From Glandiceps talaboti (Eukaryota; Hemichordata; Enteropneusta; Spengelidae): a DNA stretch of 64,000 nucleotides. A model generated the notes under the pieces. That model made no database searches and was not told the origin of the DNA. It saw nothing but the letters and a program-made list of their open reading frames with translations. The position numbers and the translations under genes are program-made. The number at the start of each line of letters is the position of its first letter. Positions within the stretch are counted from its first letter, which is position 1. The stretch is from positions 3,285,216 to 3,349,215 of the forward strand of contig NC_135557.1 of NCBI RefSeq assembly GCF_964340395.1, written 5' to 3'. Shown here one piece after another: positions 48,643 to 57,895 of the stretch.

Positions 48643-51600
48643 ATGAAACACAATTACCCGAAGAGGATGATGATGAAAAGAATGATGACGCAACAAGTCA
48701 GCTGGTTGACACTGTGACATTACAAGACATTATTCTTCAGGCTACACCTGATTGGCAAAATGACACTAATGATGAAGATGATAACAGTAATTTGGAAGAA
48801 CAAAAACAAACATCTTTGCACACACCCAAAGTGAAAGTAAAGACACCATCTCTGGTGGGTGGTAAGGATTTTATTGTTGATGGAGAGGAGCTGTCCCATG
48901 CAAAGCGCAGACTTCCAATGTCAACAATAGAGGAAGCTTCCACATCCCAATCCTATATGATTGTTGCACCAGGCTCAGTTAAAGATCATTTGAAGACAGC
49001 TGAAGATATGAAAAAACCGATTGTTTTGCCATCAGATAGTGAGGACAATGAATCTGAATCTGAATCTGAATTGGCCAAAGAAACCAAAAACGAGATGCCT
49101 CAGGTAGACTCGTCCCTTAAGAGCGAAGTAGATAGACTGAACAAAGCTTTACATGAAATGAAGCAAGAGAACGAATACAAAGACAAGAGGAAAGCACAAG
49201 CGGAATTTGCTCTGTTCAAAGTGCAAGGTAGTGAAGAAACTCTCAAATACACACTTGAAGAAATGAGTCAAGAGCTGGACGAGAAGACAAAAGAATTAAA
49301 CAGCTTCAAACAAAAATGTTTGCAAACACAATCACTTTTAGAAGAAACGGTAAAGGAAAACAGCAGTAAATTAGAAGAAACTAAGGGCTCTTCTGATGAA
49401 GCAAGTGTGCAGTTGAAAAGCCTAATGCGAAAATATCAGCAGGTCGAATTAGAAATGAATGAAGCTAAGCGGGAAAACCTTCATCTGAGACAAGAACAAG
49501 TGAACGAAAAACTGCTTGAGTCCGAAATAAAGAGACTCAAGGAGGAAAATCAAACCATGCAAAAACAGTTGATAACTGTCGACAAAGAAAGAATGGCAAT
49601 ACAGCAGAAATCAGAGGAGACGGAAAATGTAAACATTGAAGCTAAGCGGGAAAACCTTCATCTGAGACAAGAACAAGTGAACGAAAAACTGCTTGAGTCT
49701 GAAATAAAGAGACTCAAGGAGGAAAATCAAACCATGCAAAAACAGTTGATAACTGTCGAAAAAGAAAGAATGGCAATACAGCAGAAATCAGAGGAGAAGG
49801 AAAGGGCAAACATTGAAGCTAAGCGGGAAAACATTAATCTGAGACAAGAACAAGTGAACGAAAAACGCCTTGAGTCTGAAATAAAGACACTCAAGGAGGA
49901 AAATCAAACCATCCAAAAACAGTTGATGACTGTCGACAAAGAAAGACTGGCAATACAGCAGAAATCAAAGGAGACGGAAAAGGCAAACGTTGACTTGTTA
50001 AATCAAAACAATATACTGCAGCAACACATAGAACAGGTCGACATGAAAAATAGGGATATGAAACTGAGGATGGAGGAGACGGACACGACTTTGATGACAG
50101 AATTGGGAAAAAGCAAAGCGGTCATCGAAGATTTCGCTAAGCAAAACAGTGATTATCTGCAACAGATAAAAGCACTTAAGAAGAGCAAGGAGCAGTTACA
50201 TTTGCAAATAATGGAAAACGAAGGGGAAAGTGAATCTATGTCGGTAGAGAATGATTTGTACAGAGCTCAGACCAATCAGAAAGTCAGACAGTTGCAAAAC
50301 ACAAACGAGGGTCTTGTACAGGAAATCAGAGCGCTGCAGGCACAACTTGAAACTGCCGTGTCATCGAAAGATGCAGATGCAAGGCATGTGGAGAGTAAAT
50401 GGAACCAATTTTTGGTAGAGAAGAACAGTGAAATCGATTTACTGAAGAACCAGTTGCAGGTATCAACAGAAAGAAGTGAGAAAGAGATGAAAGTGATTGC
50501 TCATCAAATTAAAGACAAATTGTCGTCAGAGAAAATCAAAATAGCTGAAGAGCTAGGACACACACAACTTCAGGCAGAGGAACTAAATTGTCTTGTACAC
50601 AAGAACCGTCAAGAATTTGAGGACAAAATCAAAGCAATGCGACTCGAACACGAGTCATTTTTGATCGAGAAAACCAAGAGTGACCGGGAAAATGAATGTT
50701 TGAGGACTCAAATTGAAAAGAAACTGGTAGCAACAAACGAACTGAATACCCAAAAATTACAACTTTTGGGAAAGATTGAGGATTCAAATCTTATGTTGGC
50801 ACAACTGCAATGTCAAAACAATGACAAAGACGACAGGTTACGGCATTTGGAAAATCAAAATAGGATGTTGGAAACAAGAGTGAAAGAATTGAAAGACAAG
50901 ACTATCAATAAAGATTTTGAAAAGACTAAGCTCTTGGTAGACAATGATGACCTCGGGCAACAGATGAATGAATTGAAACGTGGTAACGAGAACAAAGAGA
51001 AAAGAGTGGCAAATTTACAATCCGAAAAGCAATTGTTGGAAAGCAAAGTGAATGAAATGCAAGAGAAAGTCAGAAAGACAGAAGCCGATAAGGACAGGCT
51101 TTCTGAAGAGTGCTATGGATACCGAAGACTTATGGAAAATTTGAAACACAGGTGCGAGAAATTCGAGAGTGACAATGAAAGGTTGAAACCTTTTGAACAT
51201 AAAAAGTTGCTTTTGGAAGACGAAGTGACCACACTAAAATTAAAGGTGAGAAAGACAGACTTGGAAAACATGGAACTCTCTGAATATGTTAGAAGTGTTG
51301 ACAAGCAGATGAAGAACTTAGAAGGAGATAAAGATCATTTGAAGAGAACAATGGGAGGTGAGATAGAACGGTTAGAAATGAGGTTGAGAGATTCAAAAGA
51401 ACGCCATGATCATGGCATGGATGAACTTGAAAGAGCCAAATTCGAGACAAATGAAACAAAATATGAGTTGAACAACTGTAAGAGGCGCTTACAGTTTCTC
51501 GAAGAACTGATCGAGAATTTGCGAGAGGAAAGACTATCTCTTTTCTCAGGGGAAACAAGCGGCAACGTAGTGAAACAAAGATTGTTGACATTGGAAAATG

Positions 51601-52664
51601 TTTTGCAAGAAACCAATGAAAAACATGCCCAGGAAATTGACAGTTATGCCAGAGAAGTTGGAATGTTAAAAACAGACAAAGAAAACATTATCAGAAAGAT
51701 AGAAAGCATGCACGATCAATTGAATGAGAGGGAAAGACAGCTTCACGGTGAAATTAACGATTTAGTTGAGCGAATTAAAAGAGACAGAGAAACGATAAAT
51801 CATCTTGAGCATGAAAATAGTACACTGAGAAAACAACAAAAAGTACAAGAGATAGAACAGAGTGGCAATGAAAAGGATGCATTACAAAGAATTCGAAGTG
51901 TAGGAACAGGTGAAGCAAGAACTCATGGTCTTGAGAAAGAAAACAAATCACCGAGAGCAGGACATGAAGAAGAGATCGGTAAGGGGAAAGAATGTTGCAG
52001 TTGTACACAATTGACCATACAAATGGGCAGGCTAGAAGATAAAATACAACGTTTACAACAGCAAAACCTTACACTGTCAAAGTCATCCTCCAAAAATTGG
52101 GAAGTCATAAGCAGAAAAGAGAGTACCTCATACAGTTACAACCCGTGTTTCATACCAATCGTGACATCGGTGAGAGGATTGCCAAGATTTTATTCTGACG
52201 ACATGTGTATAAATGTTTTGAATAGTTCTTTGAACCCACATGTGACCTTTGATACACTAATACAACAGGCCCGATTATTTATGGCGTACAGCAACTTAAA
52301 CCTTGAAGGCCAACAAGAAGAGTACAAACGCATGGGTGCAAGTTGTGCAATGAGAAATTCCAAAGTGGCTACTTTCTACCCAGTGGTCATTCCACACAAA
52401 CCAAACGAATCTACAGTTACCATGTTCCGTCTCATTCTGTTACTGGGAAAGACACCGAATGTGCGCTTTGTGGACAGACACGACGCCATGATACCACTAT
52501 GTTTTTTTGCAACAGAGGAAAGAGAGTTTGAGTTTAAATCCACGTCAGCAAAACATGTGCTTGTCACCCGGAGCAAACGAAACATGACGACACTCTTCCC
52601 ATACGTGAGAATGCTTTTGCAACACAACAGAGAAAACAACACAAGTCAAATAACTGTAAAATGA
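46488..52664 (+). CDS. 2058-aa coiled-coil protein
   Basis: This is the largest gene in the window. Residues 1-480 form a folded N-terminal part that I do not recognise. Residues about 540-800 are acidic and low-complexity, with five units of a motif DDETQL...ELGSHxSVH and a run of nine Ala followed by Asp. Residues about 870-1850 are an almost continuous coiled coil with three 59-residue tandem repeats. A C-terminal globular domain spans about 1870-2058 (YNPCFIPIVTSVRGLP...). A large tegument or scaffolding protein of the inner virion or replication compartments is the likely role. Herpesvirus large tegument proteins are of this size, but I see no protease domain. Confidence 0.85.
49461..49991 (+). 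repeat. three 177-bp tandem repeats within coiled coil
   Basis: Units start at about 49461, 49638 and 49815, each 177 bp (59 codons), encoding EAKRENLHLRQEQVNEKLLE-like heptads. The nucleotide identity is high, so the expansion is recent. Since 59 is not a multiple of 7, the repeats must shift the heptad register. Confidence 0.85.
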
Positions 52665-52742
52665 TAACTTGATCAGTCATCAAGGAGTCAAGATACAAAT
52701 AAAGTATAGTATAAACGTACACCGTCTAAGTCAGTAAAAAGA

Positions 52743-53138
52743 ATGATGGCACATGTGTTGCATTTCCTCGTACTGCTTACGCCAATGGCACTGGCACTGC
52801 CAAACACTGATGGATGTGATATACCTACCATGGCCAAAATAGACAATCCCAGAATTCCATGTCAGGAACTCATTACAAAAAGTTACATTGCCAGTGACGG
52901 ATGTGCTTCGAAAGATGTTGTCACTCAAAAAACATGTGTTGGACGATGTTCTCGCGAAGACAACGAAGACATGCGATGTGTGGGAGATGGGTTTACTCGC
53001 AAGATGGTGGCATTGCACTGTCCAGATGGCAGTATTAGAGAGATCATGATGCAACTAACCACGTCATGTAGATGCAAGGCATGCACACAGAGGATTAACT
53101 TAATTGATACAACAGGACAGATCGATAGGACTGTTTAG
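52743..53138 (+). CDS. secreted cystine-knot (CTCK-like) protein
   Basis: This 131-aa protein has a signal peptide (residues 1-19, HVLHFLVLLTPMALAL). The mature part shows the spacing of C-terminal cystine-knot domains: an early Cys, then C-V-G-R-C (a CxGxC motif), RCVGDGFTRKMVALHC, and a final TSCRCKAC. This is the same order as in bursicon, gremlin, DAN, norrin and glycoprotein-hormone subunits. It probably makes a dimeric secreted ligand or antagonist, mimicking a BMP antagonist or neurohormone of the host. No membrane anchor is present. Exact subgroup cannot be fixed by eye. Confidence 0.8.
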   Translation: MMAHVLHFLVLLTPMALALPNTDGCDIPTMAKIDNPRIPCQELITKSYIASDGCASKDVVTQKTCVGRCSREDNEDMRCVGDGFTRKMVALHCPDGSIREIMMQLTTSCRCKACTQRINLIDTTGQIDRTV

Positions 53139-53264
53139 TAGAATTCTACTTCAATGTATAAAGCAAGCAAATAAATAAATGACACTACACTTGTAATGAA
53201 TGTGGTTTTCTTTTAAGAATATGTTTATTAATGTTGTTAACATCGTGGTTCACAAACACACAAT

Positions 53265-54011
53265 ATGATAAGTGTTCAAAAAAAAATTCCTTGTGTTTTC
53301 GTAACAAAGAGAGGGGCTATAGCTACACCTGAACTGAATACTAATGAACCACTCATAAATCCGAGTGAAAAGATAGACGGCAGTTGTTGTTTTGTGCATG
53401 AATTCGAAAACGAACCATGGTTATGGGCTCGGCACATCAAGAGAAAAGAGAGGGAACCTGACGACTGGATGAGTGCACAAACACATAAACGTATTGGGTG
53501 GGTTCCTGTTTCTGAAGAAGCAAACTACCAGTGGCATTATAGTAGTGTTGACAAAGACTCGGGTTGTGGTTTGGTCTTGCAACCATTGAACGACAGTATG
53601 TGTGAACTCACGACAGTACCCCTGGAAAAGTTACTGGGTCAGACAGTTGAGCTTGTGGGAACAAAGGTAAATGCCAATCCGTATCGACTGGGCAATGAAA
53701 AAAAACCTTTCCACTTCTTGGTTCCCCATGGTATATTTATATTAGACAAAATGCCAAAAGAATGTACATTGAGTGAAATGAAAGCATGGATGAATACACA
53801 AGATATGGAAGGAGTTGTGTGGGATGGAAAATACAAGCTTCATCGCCATCATTTGGAAATGCAGTGGCCATTGAAAAAGAGTGGTGACACACGACTGACA
53901 AAATGGCCAGTACGAGTGCATCATGTTACTTTTGGGCCACTACAAAAGTTAAATGGTCAATGTTTTAACAGTTTGAAAGAAGTCGACGAGTGGTATTGTA
54001 CCCAGAGCTAA
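53265..54011 (+). CDS. RLIG1-like: RNA ligase, RLIG1 (C12orf29) family
   Basis: This 248-aa protein is an ATP-dependent 5'-3' RNA ligase of the RLIG1 type. The N-terminus VQKKIPCVFVTKR is typical of the family. The nucleotidyl-transferase motif I is EKIDGSCC, with Lys36 as the predicted adenylated residue. Further hallmarks are EPWLWARHIKRK, GWVPV, ELVGTKVNANPY, HFLVPHGI, motif IV EGVVW and motif V KLHRHHLEMQWP. Vertebrate family members are about 325 aa; this one is shorter, chiefly because the insert before GWVPV is reduced. RLIG1 reseals RNAs with 5'-phosphate and 3'-OH ends. Possible targets are tRNA or rRNA cut by host stress nucleases. Confidence 0.92.
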   Translation: MISVQKKIPCVFVTKRGAIATPELNTNEPLINPSEKIDGSCCFVHEFENEPWLWARHIKRKEREPDDWMSAQTHKRIGWVPVSEEANYQWHYSSVDKDSGCGLVLQPLNDSMCELTTVPLEKLLGQTVELVGTKVNANPYRLGNEKKPFHFLVPHGIFILDKMPKECTLSEMKAWMNTQDMEGVVWDGKYKLHRHHLEMQWPLKKSGDTRLTKWPVRVHHVTFGPLQKLNGQCFNSLKEVDEWYCTQS

Positions 54012-54033
54012 ATGTTTTGCATTTTTTTTTCCA

Positions 54034-57000
54034 TCAAAAAATATGTGTGACTCTTTTCTCAAACATGTGAAATAAACGCTGTGCAATATCATTTCCTTGC
54101 TTCTGTGTGTGTAATTCTTTCAGTCTGTTCACCATTGTTGCAAACACATACACTCCCTTGCAGTGTACATCTGGGCAGTTAACGAGGTAGTAGGTTCTTC
54201 TGTCAGACATCGTCACATTGTATAACACGATCCTGTTCTCTGCTCGTACGATTTTATCAACACCGTATACATCGTGAAAGTTATACTGTCTATTGTTCCT
54301 GTCAATGGTAAGGACTCGACAATGCGAGCATTGGCTGAACTTTGCTAGTTTTGCTTCGAGAGACTCTAATGAGTCATCACCCTCAACGTCTTTGGCCCCT
54401 TGGCTTGTCATCTGTGTGGAGATTTGGAGAACAGTATTGAAATTGCGATGTAGATTTGTCATTGCTTTTACAGCAAGTTGTATGGTGGAGGTTGAAGCAA
54501 TACACAACACACCATAGAGGGTTTTGACAGTTGGCTGAAGCAGTTGTGCAATGCCACCATGTGATTTGTTCTCTTCAACGAATGTCGTTTTCATGAGGCT
54601 GGCCAATTTCTGCACGTCCAAGGTATTGCCCGTGCAAAGTGCATAAAGAGGGTGCATGGGACCTTCTTTCAGTGTGTCCACGTAATACATGGAAGCAGGA
54701 ACCTTGCCACAGATGTGACGATATTGTTCCTCGATCTTTTGTCTTGTACACTGGTCTGCATTTGGCAGAAGTTGTTTTAAAAACAATGTCATGTCTTGTC
54801 TGCCCGATACAATGCTGTTGAGGTTGTGAAGAATAAACGTTCCCATCTCATGTCGAATGCACTTAATTTTCTCTTTGTCAAGTATTTGTATCTGACTAAC
54901 ACTGTCAATTGTTCTTTTGCACAGCACTTGATTGTTCATTCCCACCAAAACAAAGGTCTTTATACTTCCATTATCTTTGCATTCGACATGACCTAGATCA
55001 ACCCATGTTCCTTTCTGCATATCATCCAAAGTGTACACTTGCCATTGCGATGATTCAGACAAAGTTTCTGGATGCTTAACAGAAACAAACTGTGTCACTG
55101 TGAATTTGACAAGTACGTGGCCTTGGAAAAGCAAGGCAAACAACTGGTCTTCCATTACTTTAATCAGAGGTGGTGCGTTTTTACTTTTTGATCGAAACCC
55201 TTTCACTATGACTTTGTGTCCACCCATTGCCCCTTCGTTTCTAATGCACATGGCATAGCGCTGCTTCATACCCGTACAAACGGTTATCTTAGCTCGCCCC
55301 TGTGACTCAAATAGAATATGTTTGTCAGTGGCATTACTCAATTTCAGTTGTTCTGTTAGTGCATGCTTGTAGTGGTCACCTAGTGCCGTGATGAGGCAAT
55401 TCCATTCTTTTGGTGTAAGCTCGTGATCTGGAGTGAGTTGGGTCATGAGTGAATCGGTCAGACCACACAGAACTTTAGGGTTAGTTTTTGAACTGAGCAA
55501 GGGATGTTGGAATTGCAAAGCAGCATGTTGTACCGTTGTCAACATATGTCGTCCCACAGCAGTTATAGCAAGGGCAATGTGTTCGCGTGAAAACAACCCA
55601 GAAAGAAAATTCATGCCATAGGCTCCATTGACAAGTAACTTACGTGCCTTCTGTTGACAGTCGTACCAGGGATTCGAACAACTCAATTTCTGATATTCGT
55701 TACGCTGGTGCATCAGCTCTGCCAATACCTCTGGTAGCAGGCCCTGTCTCACAGACGAAAGAACAAAACAACTACCATCTGCAACAACTTGATGCAGTGG
55801 CTGACATGTCTCGTTTTTTTCCAGTATGAAAGTTGTCACATCGATGTTGAAGGTAAGAATGATTGTGCCATACATGCTCTTGAAATCTCTAATTTCAACA
55901 TCGCCCAAGTGTAAACCTTGTAAAGGTCGAAGGAAAAGACCTCCTCTTGGACTCACGTCATCATTATCGCAATCGTCATGGACAGTGGCTTTGCGTTTGA
56001 CCCCACGTTCACTCTGAGGAAGCGAGAATACGAAATCCCTTTCCTTGGCCTTTCGACACATAACCGAATGGAAGAAATGACTGTGTATTACGAGAGACAC
56101 ATCTGCATCTGTGAAGCTAACGAAAACATTGGCAGCTTCACAAACGGCTAGATAAGCATGAAGCATGTTTTTCGTAAAAACATGTTTACAAAGACTCTCC
56201 ATGGATTCTGTTCCTTCCTTTCTCACATCGATAATCCCAATGCCAACCCCTTCACGTTGGATTCCTTTCCATGATCTGTGTCGTTTGTCACGCACCAACA
56301 ACAGTTCAGACAACTTGTGACAGGACAAAATGTTTTTCAGGAGAGAATGTCCACACAAGAAATCATACTTGCATTCACACACAAACCTTTGTACTTTGTC
56401 CATTTCATTTGTCAAGGAATAACGACACGTTCTAAGTTCTTGAAATTCATCTTTTGACGACTGTTGAATACAAGATATGATGATGTCATGAGTGTCCACA
56501 TCGACGCATAGCACATTTAAAGGTGGTGGAGGCAATTGTGGTGGTATTGCTAATTCAACAAAGTCACGACCCTTGACAGTGGCATGACAATGGGGTCGCC
56601 CACATAAAGACTGACAATGACAGAAGCCATTCCAACCACGAAAGGCAAGGGTGTGCCAACCTGCACCACATAGTTTCAAGTTGCTAGCCACGTCCAAATT
56701 GCCATAATGTGGACTATCGTCAGCAGCAATCAAGAGTCGGTCAGCATGAATACACTGTCTCAATATCTCTTTTGTCTGAACAACAACTTTTCGACAGCTT
56801 GTTTCAATGAAAAAGAAATGCTGTTTGTTGGGAGAGAAGTAGTCTCCAAGGGTTTTAGAGGTCGAACCAAACTTATAGAGAGAGGAATGCACTTGTAGAC
56901 CATTTGTTATTACTGCCACAACGTCTTCTATGTCCAGTGATATACCAAGTTTTGGTTTGAAATACAGGCGATAGAAAGGGTCACAAATGTCAATGATCAC

Positions 57001-57108
57001 ATCTTCCCCTGTTTTTGTCTTTGCAAACAAAGTACAGAGGTCTGGAGACTGGGTGCGTTCCTTCACTTCTAGCTTCAACAAATACACTGATTCTCTGTAG
57101 ATGGTCAT
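54034..57108 (-). CDS. DNA polymerase catalytic subunit (family B)
   Basis: This is the replicative polymerase. Motif A is DFKSMYGTIIL (nt about 55855-55888; DFxSLYPSII in herpesviruses). Motif B is RKLLVNGAYGMN (about 55618-55655). Motif C is CGLTDSLM (about 55443-55470), where herpesviruses have YGDTDS, so the first Asp is Leu but the key second Asp is kept. The MKQRYAM segment matches the KKRY motif. The exonuclease domain is diverged: Exo I reads VDVDTHD (D-x-D, not D-x-E) and Exo II/III acids are not evident. The frame extends upstream to an ATG at 57288, but a TATATATA at 57142-57150 and the lack of polymerase-like sequence in the first 60 residues favour the ATG at 57108 (1024 aa). Confidence 0.9.
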   Translation of the reverse strand: MTIYRESVYLLKLEVKERTQSPDLCTLFAKTKTGEDVIIDICDPFYRLYFKPKLGISLDIEDVVAVITNGLQVHSSLYKFGSTSKTLGDYFSPNKQHFFFIETSCRKVVVQTKEILRQCIHADRLLIAADDSPHYGNLDVASNLKLCGAGWHTLAFRGWNGFCHCQSLCGRPHCHATVKGRDFVELAIPPQLPPPPLNVLCVDVDTHDIIISCIQQSSKDEFQELRTCRYSLTNEMDKVQRFVCECKYDFLCGHSLLKNILSCHKLSELLLVRDKRHRSWKGIQREGVGIGIIDVRKEGTESMESLCKHVFTKNMLHAYLAVCEAANVFVSFTDADVSLVIHSHFFHSVMCRKAKERDFVFSLPQSERGVKRKATVHDDCDNDDVSPRGGLFLRPLQGLHLGDVEIRDFKSMYGTIILTFNIDVTTFILEKNETCQPLHQVVADGSCFVLSSVRQGLLPEVLAELMHQRNEYQKLSCSNPWYDCQQKARKLLVNGAYGMNFLSGLFSREHIALAITAVGRHMLTTVQHAALQFQHPLLSSKTNPKVLCGLTDSLMTQLTPDHELTPKEWNCLITALGDHYKHALTEQLKLSNATDKHILFESQGRAKITVCTGMKQRYAMCIRNEGAMGGHKVIVKGFRSKSKNAPPLIKVMEDQLFALLFQGHVLVKFTVTQFVSVKHPETLSESSQWQVYTLDDMQKGTWVDLGHVECKDNGSIKTFVLVGMNNQVLCKRTIDSVSQIQILDKEKIKCIRHEMGTFILHNLNSIVSGRQDMTLFLKQLLPNADQCTRQKIEEQYRHICGKVPASMYYVDTLKEGPMHPLYALCTGNTLDVQKLASLMKTTFVEENKSHGGIAQLLQPTVKTLYGVLCIASTSTIQLAVKAMTNLHRNFNTVLQISTQMTSQGAKDVEGDDSLESLEAKLAKFSQCSHCRVLTIDRNNRQYNFHDVYGVDKIVRAENRIVLYNVTMSDRRTYYLVNCPDVHCKGVYVFATMVNRLKELHTQKQGNDIAQRLFHMFEKRVTHIF

Positions 57109-57280
57109 TGTGAGACTGAATAAATCTTTCACAGACCTTTCATATATATAATATGGTATGGCCCCTAGAACATGATAAGAAAAAACTACCTCGAACGTGA
57201 CAACACTTACGACAAAATGCAATAACAATAAAAAATGTTTGTTTTTTTTCGAACAAGAGTTCACTTTATTTAAAATAACA

Positions 57281-57640
57281 CTACACATATGACTGCTTTG
57301 CTTCTTTCTTTCGTGCTCTGACTTGCCTTGTGTTTGCTTTCTTCATTGACATCTTATGCATCAAAGTAGCATAAAATATTACTCTTTGATTAGACTCTTT
57401 TATGGCTCTGCTCAAACTCTGCTCGAGGTTTTCTATTACGTGATCATATCCAAGTACTTCTAGCACCAAGTCAATGCATTTGTCCAAGTCTTTCTTCTCT
57501 TTGCTATGGTGTACCCGTCTCCTTTTGTACTCTGCAAGTTGGTTTCGATAAAAAATGTATGTGTCTCGCATCTCTGTGCAAAACCCAAGATTATGGTGTG
57601 TGGAAGGTTGACATGGTATTGGTGGCTCGTTCACTATTAC
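57281..57640 (-). CDS. small two-exon protein, exon 2
   Basis: This is the main exon (119 codons plus stop) of a 139-aa protein. It begins after a consensus acceptor (CCAATCCCACAG, 57641-57652) in phase 0 and follows exon 1 at 57742-57801. The sequence is basic and helical (YKRRRVHHSKEKKDLDKC, VRARKKEAKQ), fitting a nucleic-acid or tegument role. The unspliced frame has an internal ATG at 57658, so expression without splicing is possible. I do not recognise it. Confidence 0.72.
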   Translation of the reverse strand, partial: VIVNEPPIPCQPSTHHNLGFCTEMRDTYIFYRNQLAEYKRRRVHHSKEKKDLDKCIDLVLEVLGYDHVIENLEQSLSRAIKESNQRVIFYATLMHKMSMKKANTRQVRARKKEAKQSYV

Positions 57641-57741
57641 CTGTGGGATTGGAGACAAAACAGAAAAGAAATCCTAAATATCTAAATCTATCAAAACAAA
57701 TTAGTGTGAAGTGGTATGTGATAATCACACAACAAACTTAC

Positions 57742-57801
57742 TGATATACCATCATTTTCACTAAGTTCATCTACAACTGATGGTTCAGAATAAGAAGCCA
57801 T
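57742..57801 (-). CDS. small two-exon protein, exon 1
   Basis: Twenty codons start at the ATG at 57801 (MASYSEPSVVDELSENDGIS) and end at a GTAAGT donor (57736-57741). The intron is 101 bp and phase 0. The acidic Ser-rich leader differs from the basic exon 2. The donor is identical to those of the terminase exons. Confidence 0.65.
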
Positions 57802-57895
57802 GGCAAGTTGTTTCTTCCAAAACACACTGAGTAACTGATCGATAGCAGATGATAACACAACATAAATACCTTAGTTATTTCACGTGAAAAAAGTC

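Noticed and set aside
57109-57288. Signal-peptide-like N-terminus of DNA polymerase
   Set aside because: The hydrophobic 60 residues come from sequence upstream of a TATA box and overlap the neighbouring gene's end; the ATG at 57108 is the more likely start.
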